From NCBI RefSeq assembly GCF_042431545.1, contig NZ_JBHLYX010000009.1: a DNA stretch of 64,000 nucleotides. One strand, written 5' to 3'. Every line of letters begins with the position of its first letter. Position 1 is the first letter of the stretch. The notes under the pieces are model-generated. The model searched no databases, was not told the DNA's origin, and saw only the letters and a program-made list of their open reading frames with translations. The stretch is from Pseudoalteromonas xiamenensis. Lineage in GTDB: Bacteria > Pseudomonadota > Gammaproteobacteria > Enterobacterales > Alteromonadaceae. This document shows positions 8,339-17,140 of the stretch, piece by piece. A program made the position numbers and the translations under genes.

Positions 8339-9487
8339 ATGAACTCAGATTTTCACTTAGAAGAGATAACCGTCTGTCGTTTATGTCGCCACGTTTTGCC
8401 TGAGCGCGCTTTAATTTGCATGCATCCATTCCCACTAGCGGCACAGCATTTTCCAACCACTGATAAGATTAAGGATAATGTTACGACATGTGAGGTCTTC
8501 AAATGTTTAAAATGTGGACTTGTCCAGCTAAAAGCGAAACCAGTTGCTTATTATCGGAGTGTAATTACAGCTGCCTCGCTATCACCCAAAGCTAGAGAGG
8601 CGCGTCTTGCTGAAATTAGAGAGTTTGTCTCTAAATATAACCCTGGCAGAAATGCGCTTGAGGTTGGTTGTGGAAAGGGCGGTATGCTAGACGTCTTGTC
8701 GGATGCAGGATTTGACGTACAAGGTATCGAGTTTGAAAAAGTGTTTGTTGAAGAGGCTCTTAGCTCTGAGAGAAAAGTGACTTGCTCTTATTTAAGTGAA
8801 TATGAGCCAGATTCAAAATTCGATGTCATCTTTAGCTTTAATTACCTAGAGCATCAGCCAGACGTTGTAGAATTTTTAGATAATTTGAATCGAATTACCT
8901 CAGAAAGAGCATTCATCTATTTGACTGTGCCTAATCTAGACTATTTATTGAGGACAAATAGCTTTTATGAATTTGTACCAGACCACCTTGTATATTTCAG
9001 TCAGCAGACTTTACAACTAGCTTTCCAACTAAATGGATTCGATGTTCATGATTGTCAATTAATAAATAATGAAAACGATATTTTGCTTGTTGCATCAAAA
9101 AGACCTTTATTAGATTTACATTCCGATTATGTTTCGGTTGAAAGTTTAATAAGTGAGTTAAACTCGCTGACCAACAGTTATATCAAACGAGGCAAAAAGA
9201 TTGCTGTTTGGGGAGCTGGGCATAGAACTTTAGCATTGTTGGCACTTAGTAATTTATTACAAATCAGCTGCGTTGTTGATTCAGCGCCATTTAAGCAAGG
9301 TCTCTTTACACCAGTGCTTTTGAAACCAATCATTTCACCAGACGAGTTTGCTGCTTCAGATATCGATGCAGTCATTGTTGCTGTTCCTGGGATTTATCCT
9401 CAAGAAGTTATCAAAACAATACGCAGTTTTAAAAAGATGTTTGAGATATATTGTATTGAAGACAATCAAGTTGTTAATTATAACTAG
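8339..9487 (+). CDS. NDP-sugar C-methyltransferase family protein
   Basis: Domain order matches the sugar C-methyltransferase family: an N-terminal zinc-binding segment (C13, C16, C56, C59, ending CGLVQ), a SAM-binding class I fold (ALEVGCGKGG near residues 106-115), and a C-terminal Rossmann-like domain (IAVWGAGH, then VVDSAP and VIVAVPG). Such enzymes methylate C3 of keto-deoxysugars. I chose ATG 8339 (382 residues): the in-frame codon at 8294 lies deep in the upstream gene and would add 15 unrelated residues. The substrate is probably a CDP-4-keto sugar. Confidence 0.82.
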   Translation: MNSDFHLEEITVCRLCRHVLPERALICMHPFPLAAQHFPTTDKIKDNVTTCEVFKCLKCGLVQLKAKPVAYYRSVITAASLSPKAREARLAEIREFVSKYNPGRNALEVGCGKGGMLDVLSDAGFDVQGIEFEKVFVEEALSSERKVTCSYLSEYEPDSKFDVIFSFNYLEHQPDVVEFLDNLNRITSERAFIYLTVPNLDYLLRTNSFYEFVPDHLVYFSQQTLQLAFQLNGFDVHDCQLINNENDILLVASKRPLLDLHSDYVSVESLISELNSLTNSYIKRGKKIAVWGAGHRTLALLALSNLLQISCVVDSAPFKQGLFTPVLLKPIISPDEFAASDIDAVIVAVPGIYPQEVIKTIRSFKKMFEIYCIEDNQVVNYN

Positions 9488-9496
9488 AAAAATTAA

Positions 9497-11278
9497 ATGA
9501 AGTTATCCGATTATGTAGCAAAAAAGGTCGTCGAGTTAGGCATTCAACAAGTGTTTATGATAACAGGCGGCGGAGCAATGCACCTAAATCAGTCGTTCGG
9601 TCGCCGAGCTGAACTGAATGTGTTTTTTAATCACCATGAACAGGCCTCGACAATAGCCGCGGAAGCCTATGCTAGGTTAACAGGTAACCCTGCTTTGGTT
9701 AATGTGACAACAGGCCCTGGCGGTACCAATACAATTACAGGTATTCATGGTGCGTGGACAGATTCGATTCCAATGGTTGTGATTTCTGGGCAGGTAAAGA
9801 CAGCGACTATAGCTTCGCTAAATCATCCAGAGCTTCGCCAACTTGGTGATCAAGAAATTGATATTTGCTCCGTAGTTAGAACAATCACTAAGTATGCTGT
9901 CCTTATTACAGATCCTAATTCCATACGCTATCACATTGAAAAAGCATTTTTTTTAGCTACAACTGGACGACCTGGCCCAGTGTGGTTAGATATACCAATT
10001 GATGTTCAATCTTGCGAAGTTGACGAAGCAAACCTTGTTGGTTTTAGTTCGGTAGAATCAGCAGATCCTACTTTATCTAGTTTGCAATGCTCACAAATTA
10101 TCTCAGCTCTTGCCGATGCAAAAAGACCTTTAGTTTTATTAGGAACAGGAGTTAGAACAAGTAAACAAGCAAATAATGTAAAAGACTTAGTCGAGCTTTG
10201 GAATATTCCTGTAGTCACAGCTTGGAACGCACACGACCTTATTCGCTCAAATCACCCTCTTTTTGTTGGTAAACCTGGAACGGTTGGAGACCGAAGTGGT
10301 AATTTTGCAGTCCAAAATGCTGATTTGGTGATCGTTTTAGGATGTCGTCTCAATATCCGGCAAATAAGTTACAATTGGCAAAGCTTCGCAAAGAAAGCTA
10401 AGCTGTTGATGGTAGATATAGATGAGCAAGAGCTGTGTAAACCGACTCTCAATGTTAAGATTCCAATTTGTGCAGACCTGTCCGTTCTTGTACCTGAACT
10501 TTTAAAATTTCAATTTAATCTCAATAACCTAAGCTCAGATTGGTTGGGCTGGTGTAAAGAAAATCAATCTAGATTTCCAGTAGTTTTAGAGTCATATAAA
10601 GCAACGGTAGAGGTAAACCCTTACTACTTTATAGAGCGATTATTTACCGCCCTTGACCATAACCAAGTAGTAGTGGCTGCGAACGGTTCTGCATGTGTGA
10701 TAGGTTTTCAAGCTGCAGAGATAAAAGACGGCACTAGGTTTTGGACGAATTCCGGTTCAGCGTCTATGGGATATGACTTACCAGCCGCTATTGGTGCTTG
10801 CTTAGGCAATGATAAAAGCCGAACAATTTGCTTAGCGGGTGATGGTAGCATTATGATGAACCTGCAAGAGCTTGAGACCATTCGGGGCAATAATTTGCCA
10901 ATTAAAGTTTTTATCATCAACAATAACGGCTATTCCTCTATTTACCAAACACATAATAATTTTTTCAATGGGCATGAAGTTGGCGCATCCCCAAAATCAG
11001 GAGTGTCTCTACCCAATTTTGAAGCGCTAAGTACTGGGTTTGGTATTAAATATTTAAAAATTCAATTTACTTCAGAGTTGGATTCTGTAATTGATAGAAC
11101 CTTAAATTCAGAAGGGCCTGTAATTTGCGAAGTTATGGTTGATTGTAAACAGGGTTTTGCTCCTAAACTTGCATCAAAGCAATTAGAAGATGGCACAATG
11201 ATGTCTCCAGAACTGGATGATATGGCTCCATTTTTAGATAGAGAAGAATTAGATTTAATCAGGTCTATAAATGAATAG
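9497..11278 (+). CDS. Thiamine diphosphate-dependent enzyme, acetolactate synthase-like
   Basis: A 593-residue ThDP enzyme of the acetohydroxyacid synthase group. The activating glutamate is E48 in NHHEQAS, and the cofactor motif runs from GDGS at about residue 450 to INNNGYSS. The middle domain (about 190-330) is the FAD/structural domain of this group. In CDP-deoxysugar clusters a homologue, YerE, transfers an acetyl unit from pyruvate onto a CDP-3,6-dideoxy-4-keto sugar to make the branched sugar yersiniose. Following RfbF, RfbG and RfbH, that role is plausible here but unproven. A housekeeping role is unlikely because no small regulatory subunit gene is adjacent. Confidence 0.85.
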   Translation: MKLSDYVAKKVVELGIQQVFMITGGGAMHLNQSFGRRAELNVFFNHHEQASTIAAEAYARLTGNPALVNVTTGPGGTNTITGIHGAWTDSIPMVVISGQVKTATIASLNHPELRQLGDQEIDICSVVRTITKYAVLITDPNSIRYHIEKAFFLATTGRPGPVWLDIPIDVQSCEVDEANLVGFSSVESADPTLSSLQCSQIISALADAKRPLVLLGTGVRTSKQANNVKDLVELWNIPVVTAWNAHDLIRSNHPLFVGKPGTVGDRSGNFAVQNADLVIVLGCRLNIRQISYNWQSFAKKAKLLMVDIDEQELCKPTLNVKIPICADLSVLVPELLKFQFNLNNLSSDWLGWCKENQSRFPVVLESYKATVEVNPYYFIERLFTALDHNQVVVAANGSACVIGFQAAEIKDGTRFWTNSGSASMGYDLPAAIGACLGNDKSRTICLAGDGSIMMNLQELETIRGNNLPIKVFIINNNGYSSIYQTHNNFFNGHEVGASPKSGVSLPNFEALSTGFGIKYLKIQFTSELDSVIDRTLNSEGPVICEVMVDCKQGFAPKLASKQLEDGTMMSPELDDMAPFLDREELDLIRSINE

Positions 11279-12263
11279 TATATTATCAGTCGTGCTACCT
11301 ACCTTTAGAAGACCTGACTTCTTAGACTTCTTTATACAAACACACTATAAGATATTTTTAACCTATGATGTTAATCTGTGTGTTTCTAATAATGGTGCTT
11401 GTCAGGAGACCTTATCGGTTTTAAAAAAATGGGAGCATGACTTCCCTCTTTTGAAATATGTCAATTTAGACCATGAGGTTAACTCAGATGAAAATATTTT
11501 ATCAGCGATTTCCATGTCTAAATCTAATTATACGTGGCTTATTGGTGACTCTTACGAAATACCCGAATTAACGCTTAAATCAGTGTTGGATGTGATAAAA
11601 AAAGGTGAAAACTTTAATTTTATCATTACCAACTTAGTTGATAGGTATCATCATAATAGTGAAGATGTTTATGATGAGCCATCGCGTGTATTCACTGAGA
11701 TGGGAATTATCTCAGCTTGTATTGCTTGTAATATCTATAAGACATCAGATTTTAGACCTGAGCTCTTTCGTGGATATATCGGTACTGATTTCAGTGTTTT
11801 AGGCTATCTGTTATCATGGATAGGCGAACATCCTTTCAAATTGAAGTATTTAGAAAATGCAAGTGTAGTAACCCTGAAAACTCCAGTGCGTAAGGTTGGG
11901 TGGCCACACCGTTTTTTTGAAATCATGTTCATTAATTGGCTTAAGTTCGTCGACTCACTTCCGCTTTCGTATTCGATTGAAGACAAGGAAAGGGTTAAAC
12001 GCTTTTTAATAACGCAATCAGGCATAATTACTTGGAGAAGCGTTCTTAATTTGAGGGCAACAGGGTGGTTGACGAAAAAAGCGATATCCCAACATAGGGA
12101 TGAAATACTCCGTTACGGAGATGCTTACCTCTTTCATTATATGAAATTCTTAACGGCTGTGCCGACGAGTCTATGTAAGGCTTTGATTATTTTAATCGAA
12201 ACATTCAGAAGACAGAGATTTAGACTTGTTCGTTACTGCAATAGGCTGTTGAATAGGGGGTAG
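11271..12263 (+). CDS. Family 2 glycosyltransferase
   Basis: The N-terminus is a classic GT-A start (SVVLPTFRRPDFLDFF), and WLIGDSYEI at about residue 90 occupies the position of the DxD nucleotide-sugar site. The 330-residue protein has no clear membrane anchor and is probably cytoplasmic. It likely transfers the sugar made by the upstream genes onto a flagellin residue, a nonulosonic acid or another glycan acceptor. Its start overlaps the ThDP gene by eight bases, and it is the last gene of the operon. Donor and acceptor are not readable from sequence. Confidence 0.82.
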   Translation: MNSILSVVLPTFRRPDFLDFFIQTHYKIFLTYDVNLCVSNNGACQETLSVLKKWEHDFPLLKYVNLDHEVNSDENILSAISMSKSNYTWLIGDSYEIPELTLKSVLDVIKKGENFNFIITNLVDRYHHNSEDVYDEPSRVFTEMGIISACIACNIYKTSDFRPELFRGYIGTDFSVLGYLLSWIGEHPFKLKYLENASVVTLKTPVRKVGWPHRFFEIMFINWLKFVDSLPLSYSIEDKERVKRFLITQSGIITWRSVLNLRATGWLTKKAISQHRDEILRYGDAYLFHYMKFLTAVPTSLCKALIILIETFRRQRFRLVRYCNRLLNRG

Positions 12264-12286
12264 ACGAGTATCTAATCCCCTAAAAA

Positions 12287-13015
12287 CTAAGTTTTTTTCT
12301 GCTCTACATGTTTATTTATATCGTACAGATCGGGGTTTTTCTTTAGGGTTGAGACTAACTCTTGATAAGAAAAGTGTGTATGGTTGCCCATTTTTTTATA
12401 CACTGCATTGATTGCGTCATAGTCGGCAGGTTCATCTAAAGTCAGTCGATAGTGGCTTAAATCGTCTTTTGCTGAAATGTTGTAGCAGTCCAAATCTTGG
12501 AATTTGCTCATGCCTAGTGTGACGTGTTCACGATCTGCACGATGCTTTGCCTGCTCATGTGTATTTTTTAAAATAGAATATCGGAAGCCACAACAGTCTA
12601 ATCCTCGCGGGAAGCCAGAATGGGGGCCGACACTGACCATGTCAAAAGATGATTGTTGTAGTCTGTCAATTACGGATTTCGTCAGTTCAGAATCAATAAG
12701 TGGACAATCGCTAGTGAGTCTAAGGACGTTTGTATTGTTATTTGCACCAAAGTGAGTCGCAGCTTCAAAGTAACGGCTCAGCACATCGTCGGTACTTCCT
12801 TTATAAAATCGTATATTTAGGCGCTGACATAGCTCTACTATTGGTTGCTCTGTACCATCATTGGTTGTAGCAATAATAATAAATGGTTTTAAATCACCCA
12901 GCCTCTCTATCATGACTTCTAAGACAGTTTTATCAAGTAGTGGTAACAAAACTTTGCCCGGAAGGCGAGTAGAGGTCATTCTTGCTTGAATAATAATTTG
13001 AATATCATTAGCCAC
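12287..13015 (-). CDS. SpsF-type cytidylyltransferase (possible PseF substitute)
   Basis: The N-terminal IIIQARMTSTRLPGK is the signature of the SpsF / CMP-sugar synthetase-like family, distinct from the IIPARxGSKR start of canonical PseF or NeuA. It probably uses CTP to activate a nonulosonic acid, and no other CMP-sugar synthetase is encoded in this window. The start is GTG, preceded on the minus strand by AGGGTGA. It lies alone between two plus-strand operons and converges on the glycosyltransferase gene with only 23 bases between them. Family is secure, substrate inferred. Confidence 0.8.
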   Translation of the reverse strand: MANDIQIIIQARMTSTRLPGKVLLPLLDKTVLEVMIERLGDLKPFIIIATTNDGTEQPIVELCQRLNIRFYKGSTDDVLSRYFEAATHFGANNNTNVLRLTSDCPLIDSELTKSVIDRLQQSSFDMVSVGPHSGFPRGLDCCGFRYSILKNTHEQAKHRADREHVTLGMSKFQDLDCYNISAKDDLSHYRLTLDEPADYDAINAVYKKMGNHTHFSYQELVSTLKKNPDLYDINKHVEQKKT

Positions 13016-13094
13016 AACGAGTCACCCTTTTTTATAGTAAAATGCATGTTACAAAAGTTTAGTTATAAAATCTTTAAAATTATAGGCCTTTTTG

Positions 13095-13113
13095 ATTGGC
13101 ACAAACTTTGCTA
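13095..13113 (+). promoter_or_regulatory. sigma54-type promoter of the pseI operon
   Basis: The sequence ATTGGCACAAACTTTGCTAA has GG at 13098-13099 and GC at 13110-13111 with ten bases between. It matches the RpoN consensus at every conserved position (TGGCAC, then TTGC). A start near 13123 would leave a leader of about 24 bases to the GTG at 13147. This is one of the two best sigma54 sites in the window, the other being that of flrB. Confidence 0.82.
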
Positions 13114-13146
13114 AATTATTGATAGGAAAACCTTTTGGAGCAAGTA

Positions 13147-14235
13147 GTGTTAAAGCTTAAATCAGAGCAGTTTTACATTTATGGTGGGAGCCACTTTGGG
13201 CAAGCACTAAATACTTACTTGTGCCAAATTGGGTTAAAGCCAAAAGCTATTTTGGATCGCAGCCCCAAAGCTTCGCATTTCAACGGTACTCCATGTATCA
13301 AGTTTCCTGCGTCAAATATCGAAAAAAAGCTGCCTATCTTGGTAACTATTCTTGGTTTTGACGGTGTGTATGAAAGCCTAAATGACTTTGGTTTTGCAGA
13401 GATAGTGGAAACTCTAGACGTATTTAGTGTCTTTCCAAAGGCGCTAGAAATACTTAATGAATGTGGTGTGTTGTGGATGCAGGCTCCAAGGGAAAGCCAA
13501 GTAGACCAAGGGAAATGCACGCAGCTACAAGCGCTTTGGGCCGATAGACATTCTAAACAAACGTTCGAAAAAATAGTAAATTATAGAACTACGCCTTGCG
13601 CGCCTTATTACCCTCATCCTGAACGTTATGAAATGTATTTTCCTAATGATATTCCCAAGCTTTATGACTATTCAGATTTAAGAGTTTTGGATGTCGGGGC
13701 ATTTGATGGCGATACTCTTGATGGATTCGCAAGACGATTTCAAGATAAAATTTCTGACTATGTTGCCATCGAAGTATCTGCAAAGAACATTCAAAAACTT
13801 AATGAGAGGCTGTTTAGCAATCTAGGTGTACCGGTAAATGTTATTCGAACCGCTGTCGGTGTTCCTGAAGGTTGTAGTCTCAAAGTGGTCGAAAAGGAAT
13901 CTGCGACGGTGGTGGAGTTGGTCGATGATAAAGATTCAGACATGGAAAATTTTGTAGAGTCTAGTAATCTTGGCGATTTACTTCACCGATTTCAGAGCAA
14001 CATCCTCAAAATGGATATTGAAGGGGCAGATTTTGCCGCAATCAAACAGGCATCCAACTATATAGCTAGCCACTTACCTACGTTAGCTCTGTCGCTCTAT
14101 CACTGCCCACGAGATTTGTGGGAGATCCCCCTTTTCATCGAATCAATAGTACCGAATGCATACAATTTTTATCTCAGACAAGAAGGGCATTGGCTGCTAG
14201 AAACACAGTTTTATGCGGTACCTAAGTTTTTATAA
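13147..14235 (+). CDS. FkbM-family methyltransferase with N-terminal Rossmann-like module
   Basis: The C-terminal two-thirds is an FkbM-type SAM methyltransferase: LRVLDVGAFDGDT is motif I and ILKMDIEGAD the acidic strand typical of this family. The first 100 residues form a separate module (FYIYGGSHFG, then AILDRS, GTPCIKFP) like those in the two proteins encoded at 7048 and 8339. GTG 13147 is chosen because GGAG at 13137-13140 lies six bases upstream; an in-frame TTG at 13135 would overlap that site and lie about 12 bases from the predicted transcript start. It probably O-methylates a sugar hydroxyl, in line with the methylated glycans known from Shewanella flagellins. Confidence 0.82.
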   Translation: MLKLKSEQFYIYGGSHFGQALNTYLCQIGLKPKAILDRSPKASHFNGTPCIKFPASNIEKKLPILVTILGFDGVYESLNDFGFAEIVETLDVFSVFPKALEILNECGVLWMQAPRESQVDQGKCTQLQALWADRHSKQTFEKIVNYRTTPCAPYYPHPERYEMYFPNDIPKLYDYSDLRVLDVGAFDGDTLDGFARRFQDKISDYVAIEVSAKNIQKLNERLFSNLGVPVNVIRTAVGVPEGCSLKVVEKESATVVELVDDKDSDMENFVESSNLGDLLHRFQSNILKMDIEGADFAAIKQASNYIASHLPTLALSLYHCPRDLWEIPLFIESIVPNAYNFYLRQEGHWLLETQFYAVPKFL

Positions 14236-14249
14236 AAGTTTTCCGATAA
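14223..14249 (+). promoter_or_regulatory. FliA (sigma28)-like promoter before pseI
   Basis: TAAG at 14223-14226 and TCCGATAA at 14242-14249 are separated by fifteen bases. The flagellar sigma28 consensus is TAAA-N15-GCCGATAA, so the -10 box matches seven of eight positions and the spacing is exact. The -35 is weaker. The element overlaps the end of the FkbM gene. A transcript start near 14256 would lie about 28 bases before pseI. Confidence 0.5.
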
Positions 14250-14283
14250 ATTAACTATCTTGCTGCACTGAGTTGGATAAAGA

Positions 14284-15327
14284 ATGAAATTTGAAACGAA
14301 ATTAAATATTAATGGCCGCGTTATCGGTCATGACGAACCATGCTACATCATCGCTGAAATGTCAGCCAACCACGGTCAATGCTTGCACAAAGCAAAAGAA
14401 CTCGTTATCGCAGCAAAAGAAGCCGGTGCAGATGCGATAAAGCTGCAAACTTACCGTGCCGACACGCTCACCATGAAATGCGATTTACCGCATTTTTATA
14501 TCAACGAAGGGCCTTGGAAAGGGCAGTACCTGTATGACTTGTATGAAGGTGCCTATATGCCATGGGATTTTCATGCAGAGCTGTTCGAACTCGCAAACAA
14601 CATTGGCATTACCTGTTTTTCTTCTCCTTTTGATGCGACTGCAGTTGATCTTTTGGCCGAATTAAATGCGCCAGCGTATAAAATCGCCTCGCCAGAGTTA
14701 ATCGACCACGACCTTATTCGCGCGGTCGCGGCAACAGGAAAACCCGTTATTATGTCAACCGGTGGTGCAACGCTCGCGGAGATTGCTGAGGCCGTTAAAG
14801 TTGCCGAAGATGCTGGTGTCAAAGAGTTGGCTTTGATGAAATGCACCAGTACCTACCCAGCACCAGCCAACAGTATTAACCTTCGCACAATTCCTCATAT
14901 GCAGGCCGCATTTGGGGTGCCAGTAGGGTTATCTGACCACACGCTCGGCAATGACGTCCCGCTGGCATCGGTTGCCGTTGGCGCTTGTATGATTGAAAAG
15001 CATTTTGTACTCAATAAAGAAGACGAAACCGCCGATAGCTTTTTCTCGATGACGCCCGATGAACTGAAAAACCTTGTGCATGGAGTGCGTCAGATAGAGC
15101 AAGCGTTAGGTACTGTGCATTACCCAAGCGAGTCATCTAAGGCGCGCCGCTGTGTTTATGTGGTGAAAGACATTAAACAAGGGGAGCGTTTAACGGCTGA
15201 ACATTTACGTCAAATGCGCCCTGGCAGTGGTGAAATTCAACCAAAAGAAATCCCACGTTTAATTGGTCGACAAGTTGCTAGGTCGATGCAAAGTGGTGAA
15301 CAACTTAAGTGGACGGACTTGCAATGA
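14284..15327 (+). CDS. pseI: Pseudaminic acid synthase
   Basis: NeuB-family enzyme that condenses phosphoenolpyruvate with a 2,4-diacetamido-trideoxyhexose to form the nine-carbon acid. The barrel motifs are all visible: YIIAEMSANHGQ near the start, KLQTYRADT, FSSPFD, KIASPEL, MKCTSTYP, GLSDHT and EKHF. The C-terminus (about 285-347) is the SAF/antifreeze-like domain (VVKDIKQGERLTAEHL). The length of 347 is typical of PseI rather than NeuB or LegI, and PseB, PseC and PseG homologues nearby support pseudaminic rather than legionaminic stereochemistry. Its stop overlaps the ACP start as ATGA. Confidence 0.93.
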   Translation: MKFETKLNINGRVIGHDEPCYIIAEMSANHGQCLHKAKELVIAAKEAGADAIKLQTYRADTLTMKCDLPHFYINEGPWKGQYLYDLYEGAYMPWDFHAELFELANNIGITCFSSPFDATAVDLLAELNAPAYKIASPELIDHDLIRAVAATGKPVIMSTGGATLAEIAEAVKVAEDAGVKELALMKCTSTYPAPANSINLRTIPHMQAAFGVPVGLSDHTLGNDVPLASVAVGACMIEKHFVLNKEDETADSFFSMTPDELKNLVHGVRQIEQALGTVHYPSESSKARRCVYVVKDIKQGERLTAEHLRQMRPGSGEIQPKEIPRLIGRQVARSMQSGEQLKWTDLQ

Positions 15328-15569
15328 CCAATCCTATGAACTTTGAAGCATTTTTCAGAGACTTTTTTGAGCAGCGCGGTGTTATCCTTCCTGAGTGTTG
15401 GCAAGGGTATGATTTTGTGTCAGCTGGCGTACTTGATTCGTTTGAAATTCTTACCATGGTAATGGCACTTGAGGTTGAACTAGGTGTGCAAGTGCCTGCA
15501 GCACTATTGGCAGACCCTAAAAATGCCACGCTGGGTGTGTTAGCAAACAGTATCGCGGAGATCGGGTGA
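15324..15569 (+). CDS. Acyl carrier protein
   Basis: A small acidic 81-residue protein with the carrier-protein core GVLDSFEILTMVMALE. Serine 39 in DSF is the expected phosphopantetheine attachment site. The ATG at 15324 overlaps the pseI stop (ATGA), and its end overlaps the next gene as GTGA. A longer in-frame start at 15309 lies inside pseI and is less likely. With the acyl-AMP ligase encoded at 17137 it should form a ligase-carrier pair that delivers an activated acyl group. Carrier proteins also occur in the flagellin glycosylation island of Pseudomonas aeruginosa PAK. Confidence 0.85.
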   Translation: MTNPMNFEAFFRDFFEQRGVILPECWQGYDFVSAGVLDSFEILTMVMALEVELGVQVPAALLADPKNATLGVLANSIAEIG

Positions 15570-17140
15570 TTTTATTTCGCGTTGATACAACCTGTGGAAT
15601 TGGTCATTTAATGCGTTGCAAGAGCCTCGCGCTGGCATTTTTACAGCAAGGCATTAACTCATCGTTTGTGATTGACCAAGGGTTTGAGAAGTTCGATTTG
15701 CTTACTCCGTTTGATAAATCGGTCTACACCGTGTCTAAGCGCTGTGAAATTGAAGATGCGAATTTTGTAATTTCTTTAATCGATGACATTGGTGTTGTGC
15801 GCTACTGCGTAGTGGATAGTTATCGTCTTGGTATCGAGTGGGAAAGCGAAGTTAAAAAAAAGGGCATCGAACTCATAGCGCTAGATGATTTAGAGCGGAT
15901 GCACGTAGCTGACTTTATCGTAGATGCAAAATGGCAAGGCCCGCAAACGTTTGACCGTTATTCAAACTCAACGAACAGCAAAAAATTGCTTGGGCCAAGT
16001 TTTGCTTTGTTACAGCAGGAATATCAACAAGGTGCAATGTTGCCGCGCAACAATTCTATTTTATTTTCACTAGGTGGCGGCGGTGATTGGGATATTTTAA
16101 CTGACGTAATTGAAGCGTTAGTCGCGAGCTCTGAACCATTGTCGTTTAGCATTGATGTCATTATTGGGCCAAAGGCCACTAATACTGAACGCCTAAAAAA
16201 GCTCCATAAGCGTCATCACCAAATATCGTTGCACGAAGGCTTACAGAGTGTTCAGCCCTTTTTCGCAAAATGTGGGTTGTTTGTTGGCGCGTTAGGCACG
16301 TCCCTGTATGAACTTGCAGCGTGTAATACGCCCGCAATCACCTTTTCGATAGCGCCCAATCAACAGAATGATATTTTTGATCTTGAAGCGCTAGGTCATT
16401 ATTGTCATTTAGAGAGTATCGACAAAAGTGATGTGCACAAATTAGTTGCATTGATAGAAACCTTGCACTCAAAAAAAGAGCGGTTGGCAAAACTGAGAAA
16501 GCAAGCTCAAGTCCCTGTGGACGGTCTTGGTGCATATCGCGTAAGAGATAGTATATTAGGTCTAGAGCGAGTCGAGCCTAATCTTACGCCTTCAAGTTTA
16601 GTTACGCCCCAGGCTTTGCAACTTACTGAACTCATTTCGCTTAGAGCTGTCGATGATGGGGACATTAACCATTATTTATGGGCGAGAAATCGACAAGATA
16701 ACGCCTGGCGAATGACCATTACCGATAAAATAGAGCGGATTGATCACTATGGTTGGTGGTTTAAAAATCGGCGTGAGTCGTACGTTATGTATGACGAGAA
16801 CGGAGTGTTACTCTATGTGTGGCATCAAAAGGTGGTTGATGCTGATCAAGAGTTCTTAATTGGCGGTTGGTTTGCTGCTTGCGAACGAGTGAACTTTACC
16901 CATGCGCAATTAATCCTTGAGTGGCAATTAACCGAGTGTAAACGTGCGTATCCGCAAGCAACTTGGCTTGCTGTAATCAACAAAGACAACCGATTTGTTA
17001 ACCTGTTAAACCAGCGTGCAGGGTTTGTTTCGATTCAACCTACAATGAAAGAATTTTCTGTAACTCAGCGTCTATTTCCAAATGCCAATGTTCAGGAATT
17101 TAATTTTGTAATGAAATCGCCTAAGGCGGACCAGCTATGA
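15566..17140 (+). CDS. pseG: PseG-type nucleotide-sugar hydrolase fused to a GNAT/PseH-like domain
   Basis: Residues 1 to about 340 are PseG, the GT-B-like enzyme that cleaves UDP from the 2,4-diacetamido-altrose derivative: GIGHLMRC near the N-terminus (H14 is the likely catalytic base), then ILFSLGGGGDW, and FVGALGTSLYEL in the C-lobe. Residues from about 355 to 524 form an extra domain that starts ISLRAVDDGDINHYLWARN and has HYGWW, resembling the start of PseH-type N-acyltransferases. I do not see the usual Q/R-x-x-G-x-G/A acetyl-CoA loop. The start is GTG, coupled to the ACP stop. The fusion would combine the acylation and hydrolysis steps. Confidence 0.85.
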   Translation: MILFRVDTTCGIGHLMRCKSLALAFLQQGINSSFVIDQGFEKFDLLTPFDKSVYTVSKRCEIEDANFVISLIDDIGVVRYCVVDSYRLGIEWESEVKKKGIELIALDDLERMHVADFIVDAKWQGPQTFDRYSNSTNSKKLLGPSFALLQQEYQQGAMLPRNNSILFSLGGGGDWDILTDVIEALVASSEPLSFSIDVIIGPKATNTERLKKLHKRHHQISLHEGLQSVQPFFAKCGLFVGALGTSLYELAACNTPAITFSIAPNQQNDIFDLEALGHYCHLESIDKSDVHKLVALIETLHSKKERLAKLRKQAQVPVDGLGAYRVRDSILGLERVEPNLTPSSLVTPQALQLTELISLRAVDDGDINHYLWARNRQDNAWRMTITDKIERIDHYGWWFKNRRESYVMYDENGVLLYVWHQKVVDADQEFLIGGWFAACERVNFTHAQLILEWQLTECKRAYPQATWLAVINKDNRFVNLLNQRAGFVSIQPTMKEFSVTQRLFPNANVQEFNFVMKSPKADQL

